From NCBI RefSeq assembly GCF_024498195.1, contig NZ_CP101824.1:806001-870000 (forward strand): DNA of 64,000 nucleotides, read 5' to 3'. The number at the start of each line of letters is the position of its first letter. Within the stretch, counting starts at the first letter, position 1. The position numbers and the translations under genes were made by a program. The notes below the pieces were generated by a model, which made no database searches, was not told where the DNA came from, and was given only the letters and a program-made list of their open reading frames with translations. This document shows positions 18,199-26,507 of the stretch, in pieces. Source of the stretch: Halovivax cerinus. GTDB lineage: Archaea > Halobacteriota > Halobacteria > Halobacteriales > Natrialbaceae.

Positions 18199-19410
18199 AT
18201 GGGCCGGATACGAACTATGGGCCGGATACGAACGCTGGCGCTCCTCTTCGTGACGGTGGCGATGGTCACCAGCGTCCCGATCGCAGGGGTAGCGGCGGGC
18301 GGCGAGGCGAGTACGAGTGGCACCGACAGCACGGCTGGGGAGGCGAGTACGAGTGACACCGACAGCACGGCTGGGGAGGCGGGAGCCTTCCAGACGGGAG
18401 CGACCGTCCCGCAGGCCCAGCCCCAGGCAAACCAGTCCCAGGGTGAACAGGCGCGAAACCGTACCGGCTGTAACTACGTCTCGCTCTACGAGGAGACGAT
18501 CCCCTCCGTCGTCCAAGTACAGGTGGGAAGCGGACTCGGATCCGGCTTCGTCTACGAGGCGACCGGGAACGCGACGTTCGTGGTGACCAACCAGCACGTC
18601 GTCGGGGAGAACGAGTCGGTCGGCGTCAGGGCGAGCGACGGCGAGTTGTACGAGGGGGCGGTCGTCGGCGCGACCGCGTTCGCCGACCTCGCCGTGGTGC
18701 GCGTAAACGCCACGACGGATTCGATGGCGGCGCTCCCGCTCGCAGACGAGACGCCGCAGCCGGGTCAGCGCGTGGCGGCGCTCGGAAGTCCGTACGGCCT
18801 CGAGAGTACCATCACCTCGGGCATCGTCAGCGGGGTGAACCGGTCGATGCCGACCGAGGCGGGCCGCCTGCCCAACACGATCCAGACGGACGCGCCGATC
18901 AACCCGGGGAACAGCGGCGGGCCGCTGGTCGACTGCGCGAGCGGCGACGTCCTCGGCGTCAACCGCGCGGGCGGCGGCGAGAACATCGGCTTCGCCGTCT
19001 CGGCCAGGCTCGTCGAGCGGATCGTTCCCGAGCTCGTCGAGACCGGCGAGTACGCCTACCCGTTCCTCGGCGTCAGGACGCTCCCGCTCTCTCAGCTCAT
19101 CGTCGACGCGAACGACCTGGACGTCACCGAAGGTGTCTACGTCGCTGGCGTCCTCGGTGAGACGGGCGCGAGCGAGGCGCTGCAGGGCGCTGACGAGTCG
19201 ACGCAACTCGACGGCGCGACGGTTCCCGTGGGCGGCGACGTCATCGTCGCGGTCGACGGCCAGACCGTGACGACTCGGGAGGACCTCCTCTCGTACCTGC
19301 TGACCGAGACGCAACCGGAGGACACGATCGAGTTGACCGTCCTCCGCGACGGCGAGCGCGAGACTGTCGAGGTGACGCTGGGTGAACGCCCGCCGGTGAA
19401 CGGGTCGTGA
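18199..19410 (+). CDS. HtrA/DegP-like serine protease with PDZ domain
   Basis: The 403-residue protein has a signal peptide and a low-complexity linker containing two copies of GEASTS-x-TDSTA. The trypsin-like catalytic domain has H133 (TNQHVVG), D163 (TAFADLAVV) and S239 (NPGNSGGP). A single PDZ domain spans about 295-400. HtrA proteases degrade or refold damaged extracytoplasmic proteins. The start region carries an exact 18-bp tandem duplication, so the protein begins MGRIRT MGRIRT. Translation could start at 18199 or at the second ATG, 18217. Confidence 0.92.
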   Translation: MGRIRTMGRIRTLALLFVTVAMVTSVPIAGVAAGGEASTSGTDSTAGEASTSDTDSTAGEAGAFQTGATVPQAQPQANQSQGEQARNRTGCNYVSLYEETIPSVVQVQVGSGLGSGFVYEATGNATFVVTNQHVVGENESVGVRASDGELYEGAVVGATAFADLAVVRVNATTDSMAALPLADETPQPGQRVAALGSPYGLESTITSGIVSGVNRSMPTEAGRLPNTIQTDAPINPGNSGGPLVDCASGDVLGVNRAGGGENIGFAVSARLVERIVPELVETGEYAYPFLGVRTLPLSQLIVDANDLDVTEGVYVAGVLGETGASEALQGADESTQLDGATVPVGGDVIVAVDGQTVTTREDLLSYLLTETQPEDTIELTVLRDGERETVEVTLGERPPVNGS

Positions 19411-19468
19411 GACGGGTCGGTGAACGAACTGTCGGTCGCGTGCCCGGCTTCCCGACCGAACGGAGCGG

Positions 19469-21025
19469 TCACACGTCGATGCGACGACGGTGCCAGCCCG
19501 TCGAGCCTCGCGGTGTGGCCTCTCGCTCCTGTGCCGTCTGGACCTCCCCGTCGCGGGTGATCGCCCGGACGACGACGTCGACGGGCGACCGGTCCGGTGC
19601 ATCGAATGCGTAGCGCCAGCGGCGCCACGCGTGTGGGCTGATCGGCTCTTCGAGGGTCGCTTCGTGCCACTGGCTACCGTTGGTGACGCTCACCTCGACG
19701 GTTTCGATCTCCTCGACGCCGCTCTGGAGGCCGCCGAAGGCGACGCCGCCCACCACCACGCTGTCGCCCCGGCGTTCCGCCCCGCGGATGTACGAGGCGG
19801 TGTTGACGACCGCTCGCTCGCTCCAGCCGCGCTCCTCCCAGTAGGCCTCGTGATCCGCCGCTCTGAGTTCGATGCGGGTGAGCCACTTGGTCATCTTCAT
19901 CCCGTATCGGCCGGGGACGAGCAGGCGTGCGGGGAACCCGTGGTCCACGGAGAGCGCTCGGTCGCCCATCCCGAAGGCGATCAGGACGTCCTCGCGTTCG
20001 ACCAGTTCGTACGGGATGGCCTCGCTGTAGCCGTCGACCGCGTGTGTGACCACGTCGACCGCTCCCTCCTGCGGTCCCGCGGTCTCGATCAGGTCCGAGA
20101 GTGGGACCCCCGTCCAGTGACTCGTGCCGACGAGGGGACCGCCGACGGGATTCGAGATACAGAGCAGGGTCGTCGTCTGTTCGACGCGGCGCTCGTGGGT
20201 GAGCAGATCGTCGTAAGAGAGCGAGTAGGGGTCGTCGACCGCCCCGTCGATGTCGAGCGTCCACGAGTCGGCGTCGATCGCGGGATCGGTGATGTTGATG
20301 TCGACGACGTAGTGCTCGTCGGGCGGCGTGACCGCGGCGGGCATCCCCTCGAAGTCGTAGGCGGACTCACCGGCGGGCGTTTCGACGGGGAACGGGAGCG
20401 GCTCACCCGCCCGCTCGGCCGCCGCGGGGGCGAACGATCGATCGAACACGGTTCGGAGGCCGACGGCCGAAACGAGTCCCGCTGCCGAGACGCCGCCGAC
20501 GCGCCGGAGGAACGCACGCCGAGTCGACGACCGAGGGTCCACGGGCAGGAGTCTGCCCACGACCAGCGGCGCGGCGACGACCAGGACGAGCGCCGCGAGA
20601 GAGCGGATCGCGATGGGCGCCCCGGCGACGACGAAGAGCGCGACGGTCGCGAGCGTCCACGCGGCGACGGCGAGCGGCGAGCGGTGTGCGACGAGGACGT
20701 CGACGGGCCAGCGGTCGGTGTGCGACTCGAGTCGGGACCAGCCGATCGCCGCGACCGTCGTGAGCGCGAGGATCGCCGCGACGACACCCGCGACGAGTGC
20801 CGGCTGCGCGCCGAAACCGAGGGTCTCGATGGCTGTCGTCGCCAACCAGCCCGGTGCGCGGTGAACGAGTTCCTGGGCGAGAGCGACGACGGCGAACTCC
20901 CCGGTCAGCGGCGCGACGACCGCCAGACCGACGAGCCACGCTACGCCGGAGACGAGACCGATCGTCGCGGATCGGAGCCGTTCGGAGCGGTCAGTCGGAC
21001 GAGCATCCGTGTCTGGGTGCGCCAT
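19469..21025 (-). CDS. Membrane-anchored sulfite-oxidase-like molybdopterin oxidoreductase
   Basis: The 518-residue protein starts with about four transmembrane helices (residues 20-150), then a short twin-arginine stretch (TRRAFLRRVGG). The molybdopterin domain follows, with the Mo-ligating cysteine C289 in LLCISNPVGG and family motifs GVPLSDLI and DHGFPARLLVPGRYG. A Mo-cofactor dimerisation domain spans about 410-515 (WHEATLEEPISPHAWRRWRY). Similar enzymes oxidise sulfite or reduce S- and N-oxides. The substrate here cannot be read from sequence. The N-terminal membrane domain distinguishes it from soluble YedY/SUOX. Confidence 0.9.
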   Translation of the reverse strand: MAHPDTDARPTDRSERLRSATIGLVSGVAWLVGLAVVAPLTGEFAVVALAQELVHRAPGWLATTAIETLGFGAQPALVAGVVAAILALTTVAAIGWSRLESHTDRWPVDVLVAHRSPLAVAAWTLATVALFVVAGAPIAIRSLAALVLVVAAPLVVGRLLPVDPRSSTRRAFLRRVGGVSAAGLVSAVGLRTVFDRSFAPAAAERAGEPLPFPVETPAGESAYDFEGMPAAVTPPDEHYVVDINITDPAIDADSWTLDIDGAVDDPYSLSYDDLLTHERRVEQTTTLLCISNPVGGPLVGTSHWTGVPLSDLIETAGPQEGAVDVVTHAVDGYSEAIPYELVEREDVLIAFGMGDRALSVDHGFPARLLVPGRYGMKMTKWLTRIELRAADHEAYWEERGWSERAVVNTASYIRGAERRGDSVVVGGVAFGGLQSGVEEIETVEVSVTNGSQWHEATLEEPISPHAWRRWRYAFDAPDRSPVDVVVRAITRDGEVQTAQEREATPRGSTGWHRRRIDV

Positions 21026-21048
21026 GAACGAGGGGATTGGTAGATACT

Positions 21049-21072
21049 TACTAGCACGACACTGTACTAGTA
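21049..21072. promoter_or_regulatory. Candidate operator upstream of the molybdoenzyme gene
   Basis: TACTAG at 21049-21054 recurs at 21065-21070, and CTAGTA at 21067-21072 makes an inverted pair with the first copy. It sits 24-47 bases upstream of the molybdoenzyme ATG, overlapping the expected promoter. Confidence 0.35.
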
Positions 21073-21309
21073 CGTTTGCATTACGTGGCGCGGACGGGTG
21101 GGCTCGTCGTTCGTCGGATCTGCGCGGTCAGACGCGGCGTTCATCGTACTACCGGGATCAGACCGGATGGGAACGCTCGAACCGGGACACTGCGGGGACA
21201 GGAAGCACGGCGGAGCCGTCGCTCCCGGGCGAACCGCTTCGCGACCACGATGGACGTAGCGGATCGAGCCACAGAGGTATTTTTATCCCCACACGTCGTA
21301 GGCCGAAGC

Positions 21310-21828
21310 ATGTCGGCAGTCGTCACCACGATCCACGCCGCGTGTCGCAGATTCGGGCCCGGTCGGCTCCCGGGCGCCGACAAGCCGTCCCTCGGCGGCG
21401 GGTACGCGGCCGCGAGCGCGGCCGTCGTCGCCGCCTCGCTGTACGCCGCGGCGGCGTCGAGCACCGGCGTCGGACTGCTCGGTGCGAACGAGGCGGCGGT
21501 CGAGTTCGCCGCGTTCGCGCTCCCGTTCGTCGTCCCCGCGGCGTTTCTCGTGGGAGTCGCCGGCTGGCGACTCACCTCGCCGACGTCGCCGGCCGCCGGC
21601 CTCCTCGCCGGACTCGTCGGGACGGTCGCGACCTACATCGTGGCGGCCGCCATCTTCGGCGCGGTGGCCGTCGCCCTGTGGGCGCGCTCGTGGGACGGAC
21701 TCCTGGAGGGCGCCACCTTCGCCTCGCTCCTCGCGTACGTCGGATTCCTCGAAACGTGGTGGGCGACGCTCCCCGTCGGCGGCCTCAGCGGCGTCGTGTA
21801 CGCCAGCGTCGTCCGGCGGGGGCGGTGA
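21310..21828 (+). CDS. Multi-pass membrane protein of unknown function
   Basis: The product is 172 residues from the ATG at 21310. This ATG lies about 30 bases after the AT-rich block gtatttttatcc (about 21278), which fits a promoter. After a basic N-terminus (ACRRFGPGRLPG) there are four to five hydrophobic helices rich in Ala, Gly and Val, ending in RRGR. The frame is open further upstream, but that part lacks coding character. No family was recognised. Confidence 0.65.
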   Translation: MSAVVTTIHAACRRFGPGRLPGADKPSLGGGYAAASAAVVAASLYAAAASSTGVGLLGANEAAVEFAAFALPFVVPAAFLVGVAGWRLTSPTSPAAGLLAGLVGTVATYIVAAAIFGAVAVALWARSWDGLLEGATFASLLAYVGFLETWWATLPVGGLSGVVYASVVRRGR

Positions 21829-22072
21829 CGGTTCGGACGACGGTGTGGACGGACGTGACGTCGCGAGCGGATCCGGGTCGAGGCCCGCGACGATGCGCCC
21901 GCAGCGAACGACCGGTGACGCCCGTGTGACCTGCTCGTATCAGTGGTACCGAGCACACATATTTGGACGAGGCCGTCGTACGTTCATCGATGGGTCCGAC
22001 ACGCCACGCGGACGGACGATCGTGCATCGCACTCGATCCTCGACCGACGGCGGCCGTCGAGGTGACCGACCG

Positions 22073-22834
22073 ATGAGAGGACTCGACGGGACGGTCGCAC
22101 TGATCTCCGGCGCGTCCTCCGGCATCGGCCGCGCGACGGCGACGCGTTTCGCCGAGGAAGGGGCGAGCGTCGTCGTCGCGGATATCGACGCGGAGGGCGG
22201 CGAGGAGACGATCTCGAGGATCGCGAACGACGGTGGCGAGGCCACCTTCGTCGAGACGGACGTCACCGACCAGGACGACGTCGCGTCGGCGGTGGAGACC
22301 GCCGTGGACGCCTACGGCGGCCTCGACGTCGCGTTCAACAACGCCGGCATCGAGGGTGAGCAGGTCGGATTCGGCGACCAGAGCAACGACAACTGGGAGC
22401 GCGTGGTCGGCATCAACCTCTCGGGCGTCTTCTACGCCATGCGCGAGGAGATCCCGGCGATGCTCGAGAGTGGCGGTGGCGGGTCCATCGTCAACACGGC
22501 CTCGATCGCCGGCATCCTCGGCTTCCCGAATCTGAGCCCCTACGTCGCGAGCAAGCACGGCGTCGTCGGCCTGACGCGGTCTGCGGCCGTCGAGTTCGCC
22601 GCGGACGGGATCCGCGTCAACGCGGTCCTCCCGGGCGTCATCGACACGCCGATGGTCCAGCGCTCGGGCGAGGCCGACCCCGAGTCGACGGAGCAGACGG
22701 TCGCGGCGATCCCCGCCGACCGACTCGGCGAACCCGAGGAGATCGCTTCGACGGTCGCCTGGCTCGGCTCCGACGACGCCGCCTACGTCACCGGCCAGCC
22801 AATCACCGTCGACGGCGGCTACTCGGTGCAGTAG
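22073..22834 (+). CDS. SDR-family NAD(P)-dependent oxidoreductase
   Basis: The 253-residue classical short-chain dehydrogenase has the nucleotide motif SGASSGIG at residues 11-18, the stabilising NNAG, the catalytic Ser in TASIAG and YVASK (Tyr and Lys). The C-terminus DGGYSVQ is typical of glucose 1-dehydrogenase/FabG-like members. An acidic residue after beta-2 (VADIDAEGG) favours NAD over NADP. The upstream open frame is discarded because the Rossmann fold begins directly at this ATG. The substrate is unknown. Confidence 0.93.
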   Translation: MRGLDGTVALISGASSGIGRATATRFAEEGASVVVADIDAEGGEETISRIANDGGEATFVETDVTDQDDVASAVETAVDAYGGLDVAFNNAGIEGEQVGFGDQSNDNWERVVGINLSGVFYAMREEIPAMLESGGGGSIVNTASIAGILGFPNLSPYVASKHGVVGLTRSAAVEFAADGIRVNAVLPGVIDTPMVQRSGEADPESTEQTVAAIPADRLGEPEEIASTVAWLGSDDAAYVTGQPITVDGGYSVQ

Positions 22835-23145
22835 CGAGGAGGAGGTTCGCCGGGTCGTCCGTTCAGAGCGGGCAACGGCGGGACGTCCGTGCAGAGCGGG
22901 CAACGGCGGGCACCGGGCGGGCCACAGCGGTCACAGGGGTGTCCGTGCGGACCGCCGTCGGTGGACGGACCGGTGTGGACCGCCTCCCGTTCGATAGTAC
23001 GCGTCGAGCGTCCCCGCTGCGCGGTACGCACCAATCGGCACCGACAGTTAGGTATCCCTCGGTGCACGGGATCGGACGGTGTCCGGTATCACGGTTTCTG
23101 GGAGTCGGGGAGGGGATTCCGGAGAGCTGGCCTACAGAACGTCGA
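22835..23145. other. Gene-poor stretch with a short near-tandem repeat
   Basis: A unit containing cagagcgggcaacggcggg occurs twice (about 22864-22914). On the minus strand the same region reads CDRCG...RRCPLC, zinc-finger-like, but without a clear start or flanking coding signal. Nothing else is seen. Confidence 0.3.
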
Positions 23146-23595
23146 TCACGGTGCGGAAGCTGCCCTGTCGCCAGTCTCTGGATCGAACGGGAGGTTGATA
23201 ACGAGTTCGTCGAACCAGACGACCGGGCGCTTACGCTGGCCCGCTTCCTCGAAGAAGATGATGCCTAGCTGTGCGAGCTGACTGAGTTCCTCGTGGACGT
23301 TCTTCACGTCCCGGTCGACGACCCGTGCGGTTTCGTTGATACTGGCTGGCTCTTCCTGGCGAATGGTTTCGATGAGATCGAGGACGCGTGCCGTCAGCGT
23401 CTTCATCAAGTCGTCGTAGCTGGTGAACGAGAGCGTCGGCGTGGACTCCACCGCCTCGGACCGTTCGAGGGCCGCAATCTCGTCAGTGACGTCGTTGTAG
23501 AACTCACTAGACGACTTCACGGTCACGACGAGCGTTGATTCGGCCCGAAGCTGTTCGCGCTCCATCGGGTGCAGCGGCGGTGTGGTATCGTTCAT
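23146..23595 (-). CDS. HVO_A0114-type HTH regulator, antitoxin of the TumE pair
   Basis: The protein is 149 residues from the ATG at 23595; a GTG three codons upstream is also possible. A winged helix lies at about 75-125 (INETARVVDRDVKNVHEELSQLAQLGIIFFEE), followed by a beta strand RPVVWFDELVINLPF typical of the haloarchaeal HVO_A0114 group. It starts about 25 bases after the TumE-like stop. In such modules the DNA-binding protein neutralises the toxin and represses the promoter. The two palindromes at 23965-24013 are its likely operators. Confidence 0.88.
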   Translation of the reverse strand: MNDTTPPLHPMEREQLRAESTLVVTVKSSSEFYNDVTDEIAALERSEAVESTPTLSFTSYDDLMKTLTARVLDLIETIRQEEPASINETARVVDRDVKNVHEELSQLAQLGIIFFEEAGQRKRPVVWFDELVINLPFDPETGDRAASAP

Positions 23596-23619
23596 GGGTA
23601 TCACCGTGGTGTGATGGTC

Positions 23620-23958
23620 TCACGCGACCTCGAACTCGGATTTCGGGACCTCGTTCCAGAACCGTTCCCACAGTTCGACCATCCCGGGGAACGTGATGCT
23701 GTCCGGGTGTGGGTCCGGTGCAACGTGCAGTTCGTGCCCTTTGGTGTCCTCGTGAGAGTTGTCGTACCGACGAATCGTCCCATCGTCGAGCGTGCGGGGC
23801 GGGTCCGGCTCCGTCGCGCCGTAGTGAAGCTTGTAGGCCCACCCAGACGGGTACGCATCACGGTCTGTCCGCATGCAAAACACGCGGACGACGATCCCGT
23901 CGGGGTACGTCCGTCCCTCGCTCACGCCATCCAGGTCGTCGTCGGTCAGTGAGGCCAT
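23620..23958 (-). CDS. TumE-family (DUF6516-like) toxin
   Basis: The 112-residue protein contains VVRVFCMRTD, GWAYKLHYG and the hallmark RYDNSHEDTKGHELHV, followed by FPGMVELWERFWNEV. This pattern matches the TumE/DUF6516 toxin family found beside HTH antitoxins. The conserved Arg-Tyr-Asp-Asn-x-His stretch is presumably catalytic or RNA-binding; the mechanism is not settled. It is the first gene of a two-gene operon, and its ATG lies 7 bases from the first operator palindrome. Confidence 0.85.
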   Translation of the reverse strand: MASLTDDDLDGVSEGRTYPDGIVVRVFCMRTDRDAYPSGWAYKLHYGATEPDPPRTLDDGTIRRYDNSHEDTKGHELHVAPDPHPDSITFPGMVELWERFWNEVPKSEFEVA

Positions 23959-23964
23959 CCCCGG

Positions 23965-24013
23965 CTATTGGTATACGGGCCAATAGAATAAGGCTATTGG
24001 TATACAGACCAAT
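23965..24013. promoter_or_regulatory. Two palindromic operators of the TumE operon
   Basis: Site 1: CTATTGG (23965-23971) and CCAATAG (23980-23986). Site 2: CTATTGG (23994-24000) and CCAAT (24009-24013). Both share ATTGGTATAC. Their starts are 29 bases apart, nearly three helical turns, and they occupy the toxin promoter. This is the arrangement expected for cooperative autorepression by the HTH antitoxin. Confidence 0.7.
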
Positions 24014-24051
24014 GGAGACCGCGAACAGGAATCCACGCAAGTGTCCCAAAT

Positions 24052-24425
24052 GTGACCGAGTACGAGATCTACGGCGACGAGCGCGAGTTCGTCGAGGAGG
24101 CCTGCCGGTCGCACCTGCGGGAACGCACCGACGACACGGTGATTACCGCGCTTCGGCTGGACCAGCTACTGGCACCGGCAGAGCGAAACGGCGAGTCAGT
24201 GCCCGACATCGACGCCAAACTCGACGAACTCGGCGAGAACGTCGATCCGGCGAACCTCGAGCGAGCGGTCTACGCAGCGCGGGACGAGACAGCCGATCGG
24301 GTGTACGGATCCGACGCGCGAAGATCCTCGATACGAACCTGTGGGTCTTCGGGACGTTGCGAACCGACGAGCGGACCGCTCGGCTGCTCGCCACAATCGA
24401 TCGAGGCGAGACGACGTTGGCGACA
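24052..24425 (+). pseudogene. Remnant antitoxin-PIN toxin pair
   Basis: From a GTG at 24052 the frame encodes about 90 acidic, helical residues (EYEIYGDEREFVEEACRSHL... to VYGSDAR), like a haloarchaeal VapB-type antitoxin. It then loses coding character. In another frame, 24318-24425 encodes KILDTNLWVFGTL and about 22 more residues, the N-terminus of a PIN-domain toxin. Where an ATGA overlap would be expected the sequence reads gcgcgaag, so both the PIN start and the antitoxin stop seem lost. The PIN similarity ends abruptly near 24425, where an oppositely oriented gene remnant begins. Confidence 0.6.
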
Positions 24426-24717
24426 TTCCGAACCGATCGAAGCACGCCGGCCAGGCGCCGACGTCGGACTCGCGGACGGCGACGGACGGCGGATAGTGCT
24501 CGGGGTCACGAGCGACCTGATAGCCGCCGCGGGTCCAGACGTAGACCGCGTCGATGGTGGTGAACGCGTACGCCAGCCCGGCGAACTCCGGGAGAACGTA
24601 GGCGTCCGGGATCGTCTCCCGATTCTCGTCGATCGTTCGCGCGACGGCCGAGATGGAATTACCCGGGTCGATCGCGAGCATCACCGTGCGTTCCCGCTCG
24701 CCACACACCTCGCACAT
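24426..24717 (-). pseudogene. Truncated regulator with zinc knuckle
   Basis: From the ATG at 24717 the frame reads MCEVCGERERTVMLAIDPGNSISAVAR.. and passes directly to a beta-rich part (PDAYVLPEFAGLAYAF, VYVWTRGGYQVARDPEHY, SDVGAWPACFDRFG). It becomes meaningless near 24425. The segment after NSISAVARTIDENRETI looks like the first half of a winged helix whose remainder is missing, suggesting an internal deletion. Similarity to a haloarchaeal HTH regulator group is from memory. Its 3' end abuts the PIN remnant of the opposite strand. Confidence 0.5.
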
Positions 24718-24725
24718 CCTATAGA

Positions 24726-24741
24726 TGCACAATACTGTGCA
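24726..24741. promoter_or_regulatory. Perfect palindrome upstream of the truncated regulator
   Basis: TGCACA-ATAC-TGTGCA is a perfect 6-bp inverted repeat beginning 9 bases upstream of the regulator ATG at 24717. It is a likely former autoregulatory operator. Confidence 0.5.
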
Positions 24742-25041
24742 ACCACCAAAATTGGTACTCTTCTTCGGCGGCGCGCTGGGTCTGGTGACGTATCTGAACG
24801 CCCGCCACGAGAGGGTATCGCTCAGATACGCGGCTCCGGTAAGAACTTATTCTTCAGACATAATATCGCGTGAAACAGCCGCCCAGTAGGTGGGCGAGTT
24901 GACTACCAACGTTTCTGTCATCATCGGTAGGAGTTCATCGTGGCGTGCTGAATACAGGGCGCGTATCGATCGTGGTCGATCGACTCTGACCACGAAGGGT
25001 AACGAGAACAACGCCTGGTCGAACGTAGTGCTGGCTTTGCC
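24742..25041. other. Gene-free stretch
   Basis: Composition is lower in GC than the flanks and no convincing reading frame exists on either strand. It contains AT-rich patches (aacttattcttcagacataat near 24845). It marks the boundary between the toxin-antitoxin remnants and the metal-handling cluster. Confidence 0.35.
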
Positions 25042-25638
25042 CTATCGGACAATTAGACCCCCGTCGAGGTACATGTACGGGTGGCCATATCCACAGTAGG
25101 TCATGCAACTGAGCGTATAGTCGCCGCGCTGGGACGCAGTCACCGTGTCGACCGTCGGTCTCGTCGTATCAGTAGGAAGCGCGAGTGGATGCATCCGAAT
25201 CCCGCTCCCCATATGGTTCCCCCCGGAGGGGACGACGGTAACGCTGTGGTCAGGATAACGGTCGTTCGCCGCCTCCAGCGCCTCGTGTAGATCACCGTCG
25301 TTCGGGGCGGGGATCCGTTCTTCGTTGCGTTCCTCCAGTTCGTGGTGTTCCGGAACGGCACTCCGGACCGACGCGGGAAGCGACTCGAACGCCTGCTCAG
25401 CGCCGGTGTTGAAGGCGACGAGTTCGATCGACGTGCCGCGATCGACGGCTATCTGCTCTCGTTCTGCGCCACCCTCATCTACTAGAATGAAGCCCCAGTG
25501 GTAGGCCCCGATGTAAACCGTCCGATCAACGGATCCGTCACCGCCAGGAAGTCGATCGGACAGACAGCCGGCGATCCCTGCGATCCCCGCCGTCGAACCG
25601 AGGGTGCTCAGGAATCCACGACGAGTCGCGGGCGCCAT
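25042..25638 (-). CDS. Tat lipoprotein with CuA-like cupredoxin domain
   Basis: The 198-residue protein starts MAPATRRGFLSTLG, a twin-arginine signal, with lipobox IAGC (C25). The domain ends in CMTYCGYGHPYM, i.e. C178-x3-C182-x3-H186-x2-M189, the ligand pattern of the dinuclear CuA centre of cytochrome oxidase subunit II and N2O reductase. There is no N-terminal transmembrane hairpin as in true subunit II, so it is more likely a stand-alone copper protein or copper carrier. It lies 5 bases after a SHOCT gene, in a run of metal-related genes on the same strand. Confidence 0.82.
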   Translation of the reverse strand: MAPATRRGFLSTLGSTAGIAGIAGCLSDRLPGGDGSVDRTVYIGAYHWGFILVDEGGAEREQIAVDRGTSIELVAFNTGAEQAFESLPASVRSAVPEHHELEERNEERIPAPNDGDLHEALEAANDRYPDHSVTVVPSGGNHMGSGIRMHPLALPTDTTRPTVDTVTASQRGDYTLSCMTYCGYGHPYMYLDGGLIVR

Positions 25639-25643
25639 AGAGC

Positions 25644-25994
25644 CTAGTCCTCCCTCTGGAGTCGATCGCGGCGCGATTCGTACTCCTCTTCGGAGAGGTC
25701 GCCTCTCGCGTAGGCCATCCGCAACTCTTCCATTTCGGGACGGTGCGATGACTGGGTTCCGGCCACCTGCCGGATGATGAGGTAGCCCCCACCGAGGAGA
25801 AGGAGGAGGAAGGCGAGCGGAACGAGCATTCCGACGAGCGGCCACCACCCGCCAGTCCCTCCGTAGGGCCCCATTCCACCATATCCCATCATGCCGCCGA
25901 ATCCCATCCCCATCGTGAGCAACGGGAGGGCGATAAGTACCCCGAGGATCAGGAGCACGATGGTCGTGGTGTCGAGTTGGCTCGACGATGACAT
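25644..25994 (-). CDS. Membrane protein with C-terminal SHOCT domain
   Basis: In this 116-residue protein two hydrophobic segments flank a Gly/Met-rich loop (GMGFGGMMGYGGMGPYGG). The C-terminus is the short SHOCT helical hairpin (MAYARGDLSEEEYESRRDRL). SHOCT domains are oligomerisation or protein-contact modules of unknown role. The Met/Gly loop could bind copper (inference). It starts five bases after the DUF302 gene stop, so it is part of the same operon. Confidence 0.85.
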   Translation of the reverse strand: MSSSSQLDTTTIVLLILGVLIALPLLTMGMGFGGMMGYGGMGPYGGTGGWWPLVGMLVPLAFLLLLLGGGYLIIRQVAGTQSSHRPEMEELRMAYARGDLSEEEYESRRDRLQRED

Positions 25995-25999
25995 GAGAT

Positions 26000-26425
26000 T
26001 CAGTCCCCCGACGTGGATTCCGCGGTTTCGTGTTCCTGCGACAGGGCTTCGAGCACGCGTTCGAACCGGTCTGCAACCTCGGTCCCGATCGATGCGAGTG
26101 CGTCGTTGTCGGTGAGTCCGACGAGGCGTCGCGGATCGACCGCGCTGACGACGACGTCACCGTCATCCGCTTCGTAGACGATGACGTTACACGGAAGCAG
26201 TGCACCCAGTTCGACGTCCTCTGTCAGCCCCTCGTGGGCCAGTGGTGGATTGCAGGCGCCGAGGATCCGGTACTGCTGGAACTCCTCCCCGAGTTTCTCG
26301 TCGAGCGTCGCCTGCATGTCGATGTCACAGAGGACGCCGAATCCGTCGTCGTCGAGCGCTGCGATGGTCGTCTCGACGACGTCGTCGAAATCGCCGGTCA
26401 CGGATTTCTGTATGGTGTAGGTCAT
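26000..26425 (-). CDS. DUF302 family protein
   Basis: The 141-residue protein starts MTYTIQKSVTGDFDDVVE and contains DIDMQATLDEKLG, YRILGACNPPLAHEGL and GALLPCNVIVYE, the pattern of DUF302. The family forms dimeric alpha/beta folds and is often linked to redox or metal genes, but no reaction is established. The two cysteines (GACNPP and LPCN) are conserved-looking. It sits between two SHOCT genes on the same strand. Confidence 0.9.
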   Translation of the reverse strand: MTYTIQKSVTGDFDDVVETTIAALDDDGFGVLCDIDMQATLDEKLGEEFQQYRILGACNPPLAHEGLTEDVELGALLPCNVIVYEADDGDVVVSAVDPRRLVGLTDNDALASIGTEVADRFERVLEALSQEHETAESTSGD

Positions 26426-26461
26426 AGTTATCGTACCCCGGATAGCGAAGTTAATTGTTGG

Positions 26462-26495
26462 CCTGCCCTGGCGGGCAGGTGCGGTTTTCCCGCAC
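26462..26495. terminator. Two adjacent hairpins between SHOCT and DUF302 genes
   Basis: CCTGCCC (26462-26468) pairs with GGGCAGG (26473-26479) around a 4-base loop. GTGCGG directly after it pairs with CCGCAC near 26490-26495 across a T-rich loop. They lie between the stop of the upstream SHOCT gene (26508) and the DUF302 start, and may end transcription or act in the leader. Confidence 0.4.
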
Positions 26496-26507
26496 TAGTC
26501 TGTCCGG

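Noticed and set aside
22819-23067. Minus-strand frame with CDRCG...CPLC zinc-finger look
   Set aside because: No clear start, the Cys-rich part coincides with a near-tandem repeat, and the rest is Arg/Pro-rich.
24426-24873. C-terminal half of the plus-strand 273-codon frame as a functional protein
   Set aside because: Composition changes abruptly and the opposite strand carries recognisable regulator sequence over the same bases.
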